A stretch of 64,000 bases of DNA. Origin: Stenotrophomonas daejeonensis. Lineage in GTDB: Bacteria; Pseudomonadota; Gammaproteobacteria; Xanthomonadales; Xanthomonadaceae. Both the position numbers and the translations under genes were made by a program. Below, one piece after another: positions 35,683 through 44,065 of this stretch (positions within the stretch are counted from its first letter, which is position 1; each line of letters begins with the position of its first letter). The notes under the pieces were generated by a model. It did no database searches. It was given only the letters and a program-made list of their open reading frames with translations, and was not told where the DNA came from. The stretch covers positions 22,464 to 86,463 of the forward strand of contig NZ_LDJP01000032.1 in assembly GCF_001431505.1 (NCBI RefSeq). The letters are read 5' to 3'.

Positions 35683-36702
35683 ATGTCCGCACAACCCCGC
35701 CAGATGCTGCTCGATCCCGGTTTCGAACTGACCCTGCGTCCGATGCGTTACCCGGATTTCTACGAGATGTACCGCAACGCGATCAAGAACAGCTGGACGG
35801 TGGACGAGATCAACTTCCAGATCGACATCACCGACCTGCACCACAAGATGTCGCCGGCCGACCGCCACCTGATCCACCGGCTGGTCGCGTTCTTCGCCAC
35901 CGGCGATTCCATCGTCTCCAACAACCTGGTGCTGAACCTGTACCAGCACCTCAACGCGCCCGAGGCGCGCATGTACCTGTCGCGCCAGCTGTACGAGGAA
36001 GCGCTGCACGTGCAGTTCTACCTGACCCTGCTCGACAACTACCTGCCCGACCCGGAGGAGCGCTTCAAGGCCTTCGCCGCGGTGGAGAACATCGAGTCGA
36101 TCAAGAAGAAGGCCGATTTCTGCTTCAAGTGGATCGACTCGATCCAGGGCCTGAAGCGCATCGAGACGCGCGAGCAGCGCCGCCAGTTCCTGCTCAACCA
36201 GATCTGCTTCGCCGCCTGCATCGAGGGCCTGTTCTTCTTCGCCGCCTTTGCCTACGTCTATTACTTCCGCTCGCGCGGCCTGCTGCCGGGCCTGGCTTCG
36301 GGCACCAACTGGGTGTTCCGCGACGAGAGCTGCCACATGGAGTTCGCCTTCGAGTGCGTGCGCACCATCCGCGCCGAGGAGCCGGACCTGTTCGACGCGC
36401 GGATGGAACAGCAGGTCTACGACATGCTGGAAGAGGCGATCGAATGCGAGGTGCAGTTCGCCGAGGACGTGCTCTCCGGCGGCGTGGCCGGTATCTCCAC
36501 CCGCGACATGCGCCAGTACCTGCAGCACTGCGCCGACAACCATTTCGCCAAGCTCGGCATGGCCAGGAAGTACAACGTGCGCAATCCGCTGCCGTTCATG
36601 GAGCTGCAGGACGTGCAGGAGCTGACCAACTTCTTCGAGCGCCGCGTGTCGGCCTACCAGGTCGGCGTGCAGGGCGAGGTCGCCTTCGACATGAACTTCT
36701 GA
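35683..36702 (+). CDS. nrdB: Ribonucleoside-diphosphate reductase class Ia, beta subunit
   Basis: A 339-residue radical-generating subunit. It carries the diiron ligands spread over motifs such as LYEEALHVQFYL and DESCHMEFAFE, with an active-site region FCFKWIDSI. It forms the active complex with NrdA. The length (about 340) is that of bacterial class Ia beta subunits without extensions. The start MSAQPRQMLLDPGFELT is close behind the palindromic repeat. Confidence 0.95.
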   Translation: MSAQPRQMLLDPGFELTLRPMRYPDFYEMYRNAIKNSWTVDEINFQIDITDLHHKMSPADRHLIHRLVAFFATGDSIVSNNLVLNLYQHLNAPEARMYLSRQLYEEALHVQFYLTLLDNYLPDPEERFKAFAAVENIESIKKKADFCFKWIDSIQGLKRIETREQRRQFLLNQICFAACIEGLFFFAAFAYVYYFRSRGLLPGLASGTNWVFRDESCHMEFAFECVRTIRAEEPDLFDARMEQQVYDMLEEAIECEVQFAEDVLSGGVAGISTRDMRQYLQHCADNHFAKLGMARKYNVRNPLPFMELQDVQELTNFFERRVSAYQVGVQGEVAFDMNF

Positions 36703-36814
36703 AGCAGGGCGGGGGAAACCCCGCCGGTCCGGGCGTGGCACCATGCGGGTGTCACGCCCGGCATCGCCGCTCCTGCGTATCCTGCACCACGCCGCCGCAC
36801 TCCACGATCCCGCC

Positions 36815-37222
36815 ATGAACGCCGCCGACACCACCGTCCCGCCCACCGAAGTCCGCATGGCGGAAATCGTCTTCCCCAACCACACCAACCACATGGGCAC
36901 CCTGTTCGGTGGCCAGGCGCTGGCGTGGATGGACAAGGCCGCCTTCCTCGCCGCCGCCCGCTACTCGCGCCGCACGGTGGTGACCGCGCGCTCGGACCAG
37001 GTCGATTTCAAGCTGCCGATCCGGGTCGGGCAGATGGTGGAAACCATCGGCCGGGTGGTGCGGGTCGGTCGCAGCTCGATGCACGTGGAGGTGGAGCTGG
37101 TCACCGAGGACCTGCTCAGCGGCGCGCGCCAGCTGTGCACCAAGGGTACCTTTGTGATGATCGCGCTGGATGCCGAAGGCCACCCGACCGGGGTGCCGGT
37201 GCTGCCGCTGCCGCGGGACTGA
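36815..37222 (+). CDS. Acyl-CoA thioesterase, hotdog fold (YciA-like)
   Basis: A 135-residue hotdog-fold thioesterase. NHTNHMGTLFGGQALAWMD (residues about 20-38) contains the usual HXXGTLFGG active-site stretch with the catalytic Asp in WMD. Such enzymes hydrolyse acyl-CoAs to free CoA and acid. ATG 36815 is preferred over 36743, whose extra residues look non-conserved. Specificity cannot be set from sequence. Confidence 0.88.
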   Translation: MNAADTTVPPTEVRMAEIVFPNHTNHMGTLFGGQALAWMDKAAFLAAARYSRRTVVTARSDQVDFKLPIRVGQMVETIGRVVRVGRSSMHVEVELVTEDLLSGARQLCTKGTFVMIALDAEGHPTGVPVLPLPRD

Positions 37223-37334
37223 ACCGGGGCGCCGCTTCGGCCCGGCCGCCAAGACGCAGTGATCCACCGGCCCGGTTGATGCGCCGGCCGATGGACGCTG
37301 CAATGGCGCACCCCATCGCCGGACCCCCCTTGCC

Positions 37335-38429
37335 GTGAGCCTGTTGTTTTCGCCGTTGCAGCTCGGCCCGTTGTCGCTGCCCAACCGCATCGTGATCGCG
37401 CCGATGTGCCAGTACGCGGCCGAGGACGGCCGCGCCAGCAGCTGGCACGACCAGCACCTGGGCATGCTGTCGCAGTCCGGCGCCGGCCTGCTGATCCTCG
37501 AAGCCACCGCGGTGGCGCCGTGCGGGCGCATCAGCTGGGCCGACCTGGGACTGTGGGACGACGCCACCGAGGCGGCGCTGGGCGAGGTGCTGGCCTCGCT
37601 GCGGCGCTGGTCGCCGATGCCCATCGGCATCCAGCTGGCCCATGCCGGGCGCAAGGCCTCGACCGCGCGCCCGTGGGAGGGCGGTGCCGCCATCGCCCCG
37701 GACCAGCCGAATGGCTGGCAGGTGCTGGCGCCTTCGCCATTGCCGTTCAACGAAGGCGATCCCGTGCCGCAGGCACTGGACGCGGTCGCCATCGACGGCG
37801 TGGTGGAAGCGTTCGCCGAGGCCGCCCGGCGCGCGGCGCGGCTGGGCCTGGAGTTGATCGAGATCCACGCCGCGCACGGCTACCTGCTGCACCAGTTCCT
37901 GTCGCCGCTGAGCAACCGCCGCGACGACGCATACGGCGGCCCGCTGGAAAACCGCATGCGGCTGGTGCTGCGTGTGTTCGACGCGGTGCGCGCGGCGGTG
38001 CCGGCCGGCGTCGCGGTGGGCGTGCGCATCTCCGCCACCGACTGGGTGGAGGGCGGCTGGGACGTCGCGCAGAGCATCGCGCTGGCCCGGGCGCTGGAAG
38101 CGCGCGGCAGCGATTTCATCCACGTCTCCAGCGGCGGGCTCGACCCGCGCCAGCAGATTCCGGTCGGCCCCGGCTACCAGGTGCCGCTGGCCGAGGCGAT
38201 CAAGGCGCAGGTGCGCACGCCGGTCATCGCCGTGGGCCTGATCACCGAGGCGCGGCAGGCCGAGGCGATCCTTGCCGAAGGCCGTGCCGATGCCATCGGC
38301 ATCGCCCGCGGCATCCTCTACGACCCGCGCTGGCCGTGGCATGCGGCAGCCGAACTGGGCGCGAAGGTGGAAGCCGCACCCCGCTACCGGCGTTGCGAGC
38401 CGCACGGCGTGCGCGGGTTGTTCGCGTAG
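37335..38429 (+). CDS. NADH:flavin oxidoreductase, old yellow enzyme family (YqjM-like)
   Basis: A 364-residue FMN enzyme with a GTG start at 37335. LFSPLQLGPLSLPNRIVIAPMCQY is the FMN-binding N-terminus with Cys in place of Thr, as in the thermophilic-like (YqjM) class. HAGRKAS carries the substrate-binding His, HAAHGYLLHQFLSPLSN follows, and GRADAIGIARGILYDP ends the barrel. It reduces activated alkenes with NADPH. Its TAG stop (38427-38429) lies in the GTAG head of the first of three tandem REPs. Confidence 0.9.
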   Translation: MSLLFSPLQLGPLSLPNRIVIAPMCQYAAEDGRASSWHDQHLGMLSQSGAGLLILEATAVAPCGRISWADLGLWDDATEAALGEVLASLRRWSPMPIGIQLAHAGRKASTARPWEGGAAIAPDQPNGWQVLAPSPLPFNEGDPVPQALDAVAIDGVVEAFAEAARRAARLGLELIEIHAAHGYLLHQFLSPLSNRRDDAYGGPLENRMRLVLRVFDAVRAAVPAGVAVGVRISATDWVEGGWDVAQSIALARALEARGSDFIHVSSGGLDPRQQIPVGPGYQVPLAEAIKAQVRTPVIAVGLITEARQAEAILAEGRADAIGIARGILYDPRWPWHAAAELGAKVEAAPRYRRCEPHGVRGLFA

Positions 38430-38690
38430 GTGCCGGGCTTGCCCGGCACGGGCTTTGCCGGGAAGGTCCTGTGCGGGGCAAGCCCCGCACCTACAGGGGT
38501 CGTCTTTGCGTAGGCACCGGGCTTGCCCGGTGCGGGCTTTGCCGGGAAGGCACTGTGCGGGGCAAGCCCCGCACCTACGGGGATCGTCTTTGCGTAGGTG
38601 CCGGGCTTGCCCGGCACGGGCTTCGCGGGGAATGCCCCATGCGGGGCAGGCCCCGCATCCACGGGAATTCGCCTTTTCGCGGGCACCGGG
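38426..38690. repeat. Tandem array of subtype B REP elements, 84-bp period
   Basis: Three complete palindromic units begin at 38426, 38510 and 38594, exactly 84 bp apart: about 69 bp of REP plus a 15-bp spacer containing TCGTCTTTGC or a near copy. A fourth is cut off near 38679 (GCGGGCACCGGGCTTG) with the GTAG damaged. Unit three has a diverged right end (CATCCAC). The constant spacer shows the array grew by duplication. Confidence 0.9.
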
Positions 38691-38741
38691 CTTGTCGTTT
38701 GGTTTCCCCGGAAAATTTTGCCCGCCGCTAGACTCGGCGCG

Positions 38742-39593
38742 ATGCGCCCCGACTACATCCTCACCCTGTCCTGCCCGGATCGCACCGGCATCGTCTACCG
38801 CGTTTCCGGCCTGCTGTTCGAGGCCGGTTGCAACATCCTCGACGCGCAGCAGTTCGGCGACGAGGAAAGCGGCCGTTTCTTCCTGCGCGTGCACTTCGAC
38901 ATGGCTTCGGCAGGCGAGGAGCCGGCAGTGCGCGAGTGCCTGCAACGGCTGGGCGAGGACTACGCGATGGACTGGCAACTGCACGACGCGCGGCACCGTG
39001 CGCGCCTGCTGGTGCTGGTCAGCAAACAAGGGCACTGCCTCAACGACCTGCTGTTCCGCGCGCACAGCCGCCAGTTGCAGGTGGAGGTCGCGGCGGTGGC
39101 GTCCAACCACAGCGATTTCGCCGCGCTGGCCGGGTCCTACGGGATACCGTTCCACCACCTGCCGGTGAGCGCGGACAACCGCGCGCAGCAGGAGCGGCAG
39201 ATCCTCGATCTGGTCGAGCGCGAGAACATCGACCTGGTGGTGCTGGCGCGCTACATGCAGATCCTCTCGCCACAGCTGTGCGCGGCGCTGGCCGGGCGCG
39301 CGATCAACATCCACCACAGCTTCCTGCCCAGCTTCAAGGGCGCCCAGCCCTACCACCAGGCGCATGCGCGCGGGGTCAAGATCATCGGCGCCACCGCGCA
39401 CTACGTGACCTGCGACCTCGACGAAGGCCCGATCATCGAGCAGGACGTGGCGCGCGTGGACCACGCGATGACCCCGCGCGACCTGGTGCGGCTGGGCAGC
39501 GACACCGAATCGCTGGTGCTGGCCCGTGCGGTGCGCCGCCACGTCGAGCACCGCATCCTGCTCAACGCGCATCGCACGGTGGTGTTCCGGTGA
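38742..39593 (+). CDS. purU: Formyltetrahydrofolate deformylase
   Basis: A 283-residue enzyme hydrolysing 10-formyl-THF to formate and THF, which balances one-carbon pools. It has an N-terminal ACT domain (about 5-80; LTLSCPDRTGIVYRVSGLLF) and a formyltransferase-like catalytic domain with ILSPQLCAALAGRAINIHHS and VTCDLDEGPIIEQDVARV, including the catalytic Asn-His-Asp type residues (His in INIHHS, Asp in VTCDLDEGP). ATG 38742 follows the REP array closely. Confidence 0.94.
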   Translation: MRPDYILTLSCPDRTGIVYRVSGLLFEAGCNILDAQQFGDEESGRFFLRVHFDMASAGEEPAVRECLQRLGEDYAMDWQLHDARHRARLLVLVSKQGHCLNDLLFRAHSRQLQVEVAAVASNHSDFAALAGSYGIPFHHLPVSADNRAQQERQILDLVERENIDLVVLARYMQILSPQLCAALAGRAINIHHSFLPSFKGAQPYHQAHARGVKIIGATAHYVTCDLDEGPIIEQDVARVDHAMTPRDLVRLGSDTESLVLARAVRRHVEHRILLNAHRTVVFR

Positions 39594-39630
39594 TGCCGGT
39601 TGCGGGTCTGCTGCCCGCCTGCAGGTGGGT

Positions 39631-39755
39631 GCCGGCCGTTGGTCGGTACTGTCGAACGGCCGGCAGTGAGCCCATCGTCGCTTCGCGCCGCCGCCACGAC
39701 CAACGGTCGGGCGCTACCGGGATACCACGAGGGGAAGAGAGTCCCTGGCGGTATC
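39631..39755. terminator. Hairpins between convergent purU and pncA
   Basis: A perfect 10-bp stem GCCGGCCGTT/AACGGCCGGC spans 39631-39664. A second, imperfect stem (GATACC/GGTATC plus inner pairs) spans 39721-39755 just before the pncA stop. They probably end both transcripts. Confidence 0.55.
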
Positions 39756-39762
39756 GCCGCAA

Positions 39763-40383
39763 TCAAAGAACCGCAATTCCGGCGGCGGCGAGCGCCTGCC
39801 GCGTGGCGGCGTCGTTGCCCGCATCGACCGGGCGCGTCAGGTCCCAGTGGAAACCCACGCGGAAGCCGGCTTCCACCGCATCCTGCGCGCTCCACAGCAC
39901 GCAGTAGTCGCGCGCCAGCCCGCACACGTGCACTTCGGCGATGCCGCGTTCGCGCAGCCAGCCGGCCAGCCCGGTGGCCGGGCGGCCGCCGTCCGGGCCG
40001 ACGTTTTCGCGAAAGGCGCTGTAGGAATCCACCTGCCGGTTGCTGCCCTTGCGCAGGATCAGGTCGGCGCGGTTCCAATCCACTTGCGGATGCAGCGCCG
40101 CGCCGGTGCTGCCCTGCACGCAGTGGTCCGGCCACAGCGTCTGCGGATGGCCGTGCAGTTCGATGGTCTCGAACGGCGAATGCCCGGCGTGCCGGCTGGC
40201 GAACGAGGCATGGTCGGCCGGGTGCCAGTCCTGCGTGGCGACGACGGTGGCATAGCGGCGCGCCGCCAGCAGTGCGGCGATGCCCGGCACGATGGCGTCG
40301 CCCTCGGCGCAGGGCAGCGCGCCGCCGGGCATGAAGTCCGGTTGCAGGTCGATGACCAGCAGGGCGGTGTCGTTGCGGTGCAT
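39763..40383 (-). CDS. pncA: Nicotinamidase/pyrazinamidase
   Basis: A 206-residue amidase converting nicotinamide to nicotinate for NAD salvage. The Asp-Lys-Cys triad is present: Asp12 in VIDLQPDF, Lys in LILRKGSN, Cys in GLARDYCVLW. Metal ligands are in QDWHPADHASF. The start at 40383 (MHRNDTALLVIDLQPDFMPG) matches the family N-terminus; the open frame extends further without conservation. It converges with purU. Confidence 0.95.
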   Translation of the reverse strand: MHRNDTALLVIDLQPDFMPGGALPCAEGDAIVPGIAALLAARRYATVVATQDWHPADHASFASRHAGHSPFETIELHGHPQTLWPDHCVQGSTGAALHPQVDWNRADLILRKGSNRQVDSYSAFRENVGPDGGRPATGLAGWLRERGIAEVHVCGLARDYCVLWSAQDAVEAGFRVGFHWDLTRPVDAGNDAATRQALAAAGIAVL

Positions 40384-40516
40384 CGCGCAGGTTCCGTGAT
40401 GGGGGCGACTACTGTAGCGCCGCCATCGTGCATTGCCCGACGCACCGCTTCGTGAGAGGCCACACGGCTGCAAGGTCTACACTGCGGTGGACCGTGATGA
40501 CGCGCCGGAGGCGACG

Positions 40517-41209
40517 ATGATCCAGTGGTGGGAAATGGGCCTGCGGCTGCTGCTGGCAGCCTTGCTGGGTTCGGTGATCGGCATCAACCGCGGGCGCCTG
40601 GAATGGGCGGCCGGGCTGCGCACGCACATGCTGGTGTGCGTGGGCTCGGCGCTGGCGATCATCGTCTCGGCCTTCGGCTTCTTCGACGTGCTGGGCCAGC
40701 CCAACATCGTGCTCGACCCCTCGCGCATCGCCGCGCAGGTGGTCAGCGGCGTGGGTTTCCTCGGTGCCGGCACCATCCTGTTCCTGCAGCGCGAGCAGGT
40801 GATCCGTGGGCTGACCACGGCGGCGGGCCTGTGGGCGGTAGCGGCGGTTGGCCTGGCCGCTGGCGCCGGCCTGTACGCCGCGGCGGTGATGGCCACGGCG
40901 CTGATGTGGGCGATCCTGGCCCTGCTCAAGCCGTTGGAACAACGCTACCTGCGCCGCCGCGCGCGCAGCGGCCGCCTGCGCCTGCGCGTGGCCGCCGGCA
41001 CGCCGCTGGCGCGGGTGGAAGCGGCGGCCGCCGACGCCGGCCTGCCGGTCAAGCGCATCACCCTGCGCCCGCGCGAGCAGGGCGACGACATCGTCGACAT
41101 CGACTGCGATCCGCCGCTGCCGCGCGCGCAGCTGCTGGCCAAGGCCGAGCTGCTGGGTGGCGTGGAAGGCGTGGTGTCGGTGGAGCTGGCCGGGCCGGCC
41201 ACCGCCTGA
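40517..41209 (+). CDS. MgtC/SapB family membrane protein
   Basis: A 230-residue protein with about four N-terminal membrane helices (LLLAALLGSVIGINRGRLEWAAG; GVGFLGAGTIL) typical of MgtC/SapB and a C-terminal soluble ACT-like domain (about 155-225). ATG 40517 has GGAGG upstream. MgtC is linked to growth at low Mg2+ and to virulence in intracellular pathogens; most environmental homologues are uncharacterised. A PhoPQ-like pair occurs at 48.6 kb but there is no direct evidence of control. Confidence 0.85.
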   Translation: MIQWWEMGLRLLLAALLGSVIGINRGRLEWAAGLRTHMLVCVGSALAIIVSAFGFFDVLGQPNIVLDPSRIAAQVVSGVGFLGAGTILFLQREQVIRGLTTAAGLWAVAAVGLAAGAGLYAAAVMATALMWAILALLKPLEQRYLRRRARSGRLRLRVAAGTPLARVEAAAADAGLPVKRITLRPREQGDDIVDIDCDPPLPRAQLLAKAELLGGVEGVVSVELAGPATA

Positions 41210-41306
41210 GGTTCCAGCCGCGGAAATCCCGTGGGAAGGAGGCCGGTTCCGCGGCCCCGTGTCGGCACGGTCGGGGAGTCGAGTATCCCTGCCACCAGCC
41301 CCCGGC

Positions 41307-41368
41307 TTGATCCATGTCAAACAACATCTTGTTGTTTTCATGAATCATGTCCACAACATCTTGTGGAT
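41307..41368 (+). promoter_or_regulatory. nrdD control region: FNR/Anr-like box and two NrdR boxes
   Basis: TTGAT-CCAT-GTCAA at 41307-41320 matches the FNR/Anr consensus except for one base. It is followed by two NrdR boxes, each with core ACAACATCTTGT, starting at 41321 and 41353, 32 bp apart. Anaerobic activation together with NrdR repression fits a class III reductase operon. The box pair matches that at nrdA in spacing. Confidence 0.75.
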
Positions 41369-41382
41369 TGAAGGGGCTGTCA

Positions 41383-43161
41383 ATGGAGCCAAGCACTTCC
41401 CCGGCCACGGCCGGGCGGCATCTGGTCGATTCGATTTCCTCGGTCGAGGAGTACCTGAGCCGTGCCGACTGGCGGGTCAACGCCAATGCCAACCAGGGCT
41501 ATTCGCTGGGCGGGCTGATTCTGAACGCGGCCGGCAAGGTCACCGCCAACTACTGGCTGGAGCGGGTCTATCCACCGGAGATCGGCCGCGCCCACCGCGA
41601 GGCCGACCTGCACATCCACGACCTGGACATGCTGGCCGGCTACTGCGCCGGCTGGTCGCTGCGCACGCTGCTGTACGAAGGCTTCAACGGCGTGCCCAAC
41701 AAGGTCGAGGCTGGCCCGCCCAAGCACCTGTCCTCGGCGGTGGGGCAGATCGTCAACTTCCTCGGCACCCTGCAGAACGAATGGGCCGGCGCGCAGGCGT
41801 TTTCCTCGTTCGACACCTACATGGCGCCGTTCGTGCGCAAGGACGGGCTGTCCTACGACGAGGTGCGCCAGTGCATCCAGGAGCTGATCTTCAACCTCAA
41901 CGTGCCCTCGCGCTGGGGTACGCAGACGCCGTTCACCAACCTCACCTTCGACTGGGTGTGCCCGGATGACCTGAAGCAGCAGACGCCCTTCATCGGCGGC
42001 GAGGAAATGCCGTTCACCTATGGCGAGCTGCAGGCGGAGATGGACCTGATCAACCGCGCCTACATCGAGGTGATGAGCGCGGGCGATGCGCGCGGCCGGG
42101 TGTTCACCTTCCCGATCCCGACCTACAACATCACCGCCGATTTCCCGTGGGAATCGGAGAACGCGCGGCTGCTGTTCGACATGACCGCCAAGTACGGCCT
42201 GCCGTACTTCCAGAACTTCATCAATTCCGAGCTGGACCCGGGGATGATCCGCTCGATGTGCTGCCGTTTGCAGCTGGACCTGCGCGAGCTGCTCAAGCGC
42301 GGCAACGGCCTGTTCGGCAGCGCCGAGCAGACCGGCAGCCTCGGCGTGGTGACGATCAACTGCGCACGGCTGGGCTACCTGCACCGCGGCGACGAGGCCG
42401 CGCTGTTCGCGCGGCTGGACGAACTGCTGGAGCTGGGCCGGCGCAGCCTGGAGATCAAGCGCAGCACCGTCCAGCAACTGATCGACGACGGCCTGTACCC
42501 GTACACCAAGCGCTACCTCGGCAGCCTGCGCAACCATTTCTCGACGCTGGGGGTGAACGGCATCAACGAGATGATCCGCAACTTCAGCGGCGATGCGCAC
42601 GACCTGACCAGCGAGTGGGGCCACGCCTTCGCCCTGCGCCTGCTCGACCACGTGCGTGCGCGGATGGTGGCGTTCCAGGAAGCCACCGGCCAGCTCTACA
42701 ACCTCGAAGCCACGCCGGCCGAAGGCACCACCTACCGCTTCGCCAAGGAGGACCGCCGCCGCTGGCCGGACATCCTGCAGGCCGGCAGCGCCGACAAACC
42801 GTACTACACCAACTCCTCGCAGCTGCCGGTGGGTTTCACCGACGACCCGTTCGAGGCGCTGGAACGGCAGGAGGCGCTGCAATCGCGCTACACCGGCGGC
42901 ACCGTGCTGCATCTGTACATGGGCGAGCGCATTTCCAGCGGCGAGGCCTGCCGCGAGCTGGTACGGCGCGCGCTGAGCCGCTTCCGCCTGCCGTACATCA
43001 CCGTCACCCCCACCTTCTCGATCTGCCCGGTACACGGCTACCTGGCGGGCGAGCACGAATTCTGCCCGCGCTGCGACGAGCGGCTGCTGGCGGAAACCCG
43101 GGCGGCTGCCATGTCGCCCACCACCGACGACGTCATGTCCCACGAGGAGACAACCGCATGA
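41383..43161 (+). CDS. nrdD: Anaerobic (class III) ribonucleoside-triphosphate reductase, catalytic subunit lacking the glycyl-radical domain
   Basis: A 592-residue protein matching the ten-stranded barrel part of NrdD: SVEEYLSRADWRVNANANQG, DLHIHDLDML, YNITADFPW, GVNGINEMI and PYYTNSSQLPVG. A C-terminal zinc site is visible (FSICPVHGYLAGEHEFCPRC). The protein ends soon after it without the RVxGY glycyl-radical motif, which is encoded by the next gene. ATG 41383 has AAGGGG seven bases upstream; the upstream ATG 41347 lies just before the second NrdR box and is unlikely. The stop overlaps the next start (ATGA). Confidence 0.92.
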   Translation: MEPSTSPATAGRHLVDSISSVEEYLSRADWRVNANANQGYSLGGLILNAAGKVTANYWLERVYPPEIGRAHREADLHIHDLDMLAGYCAGWSLRTLLYEGFNGVPNKVEAGPPKHLSSAVGQIVNFLGTLQNEWAGAQAFSSFDTYMAPFVRKDGLSYDEVRQCIQELIFNLNVPSRWGTQTPFTNLTFDWVCPDDLKQQTPFIGGEEMPFTYGELQAEMDLINRAYIEVMSAGDARGRVFTFPIPTYNITADFPWESENARLLFDMTAKYGLPYFQNFINSELDPGMIRSMCCRLQLDLRELLKRGNGLFGSAEQTGSLGVVTINCARLGYLHRGDEAALFARLDELLELGRRSLEIKRSTVQQLIDDGLYPYTKRYLGSLRNHFSTLGVNGINEMIRNFSGDAHDLTSEWGHAFALRLLDHVRARMVAFQEATGQLYNLEATPAEGTTYRFAKEDRRRWPDILQAGSADKPYYTNSSQLPVGFTDDPFEALERQEALQSRYTGGTVLHLYMGERISSGEACRELVRRALSRFRLPYITVTPTFSICPVHGYLAGEHEFCPRCDERLLAETRAAAMSPTTDDVMSHEETTA

Positions 43162-43349
43162 ACACCATCGCCATTCCCGCAACTCCCGCCGCCACCGCGC
43201 CGCTGCGCGACGAAGACCGCCAGCGCTGCGAAGTGTGGACGCGGGTGATGGGCTACCACCGCCCGGTATCCAGCTTCAACATCGGCAAGCAGGGCGAGCA
43301 CGCGCAACGGCGCTTCTTCAGCGAAACCCCGGTGCGCAGGGCCGCATGA
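43158..43349 (+). CDS. Separately encoded glycyl-radical domain of anaerobic ribonucleotide reductase
   Basis: A 63-residue protein with EVWTRVMGYHRPVSSFNIG, then KQGEHAQRRFFSE: this is the NrdD C-terminal glycyl-radical loop, with the radical Gly in RVMGY. It has its own Shine-Dalgarno (GAGGAG at about 43144-43149) and an ATG overlapping the nrdD stop. Its own stop overlaps the nrdG start. NrdG would generate the radical on this small chain, which must then dock into the NrdD barrel. The clean start and flanking overlaps argue against a frameshift artefact. Confidence 0.88.
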   Translation: MNTIAIPATPAATAPLRDEDRQRCEVWTRVMGYHRPVSSFNIGKQGEHAQRRFFSETPVRRAA

Positions 43350-44011
43350 TCCGCGTCGGTGGAATGACGCCGCTGACCAGCATCGACTTTCCCGGCGGGC
43401 TGGCGGCGGTGTTGTTCCTGCAGGGCTGCCCGTGGCGCTGCGGCTACTGCCACAACCCGGAGCTGCTGCCTGCGCGCGGGCCGGTTGAGTTGGACTGGGC
43501 GCAGGTGACGGCCTTCCTGCAACGCCGCCGCGGGCTGCTCGACGCGGTGGTGTTCTCCGGCGGCGAGCCGACCGCGCAGGCCGCGCTGCCGGAGGCCATC
43601 GCGCGGGTGAAGGCGATGGGTTACCGGATCGGCCTGCACAGCGGCGGCATGTACCCGGCGCGGCTGCGCCGGGTGTTGCCGCAGCTGGACTGGATCGGGC
43701 TGGACATCAAGGCCCCCGCCGAACACCACGACGCGGTGACCGGCCGCCGTGGCAGCGCCGGCCCGGTGGGCGAAGCGCTGGACGCGGTGCTGGCCAGCGG
43801 CGTGGCCTACGAATGCCGCACCACCTGGCACCCGACGCTGTTCCCGGTGCAGGCGCTGTACCGCCTCGCCGAAGGGCTGGTTGCGCGCGGCGTGGCGCAT
43901 TGGGCGTTGCAGGAGTGCCGCGGCGAAGGGCGTGCCCGCATCGCCGAGGACGACGTGGACCTGCATCGCCTGCGCGCGGGTTTCGCCAGTTTCTGCTTCC
44001 GCCGCGGTTGA
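43346..44011 (+). CDS. nrdG: Anaerobic ribonucleotide reductase activating protein, radical SAM
   Basis: A 221-residue radical SAM enzyme with the CxxxCxxC cluster motif in [13 protein letters not shown] (residues about 28-40) and FSGGEPT. It makes the glycyl radical of the class III reductase under anaerobiosis. Its ATG overlaps the stop of the glycyl-radical gene (ATGA), so all three genes are translationally coupled. A 12-bp hairpin follows. Confidence 0.93.
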   Translation: MIRVGGMTPLTSIDFPGGLAAVLFLQGCPWRCGYCHNPELLPARGPVELDWAQVTAFLQRRRGLLDAVVFSGGEPTAQAALPEAIARVKAMGYRIGLHSGGMYPARLRRVLPQLDWIGLDIKAPAEHHDAVTGRRGSAGPVGEALDAVLASGVAYECRTTWHPTLFPVQALYRLAEGLVARGVAHWALQECRGEGRARIAEDDVDLHRLRAGFASFCFRRG

Positions 44012-44028
44012 GCCCGTGGCGATGATGG

Positions 44029-44059
44029 AACGCGCCGCCGCGATGCACGGCGGCGCGTT
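44029..44059. terminator. Bidirectional terminator between nrdG and metE
   Basis: A perfect 12-bp stem AACGCGCCGCCG/CGGCGGCGCGTT with loop CGATGCA lies between two convergent genes. It is followed by TTCGTGTG on the plus strand, with TTCC on the other side for metE. Confidence 0.8.
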
Positions 44060-44065
44060 CGTGTG

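Noticed and set aside
38426..38690. Possible CRISPR array (regular repeats)
   Set aside because: The repeated units are about 69-bp palindromes and the spacers are short (15 bp) and nearly identical to each other, the reverse of CRISPR. No cas genes are near.
41347..41382. Upstream ATG (41347) as nrdD start
   Set aside because: It is just before the second NrdR box and has no Shine-Dalgarno sequence, while ATG 41383 has AAGGGG at good spacing.
43100..43200. Frameshift or sequencing error splitting nrdD
   Set aside because: The small gene has its own ribosome-binding site and start, and both borders are tidy ATGA overlaps. An error would not create these.
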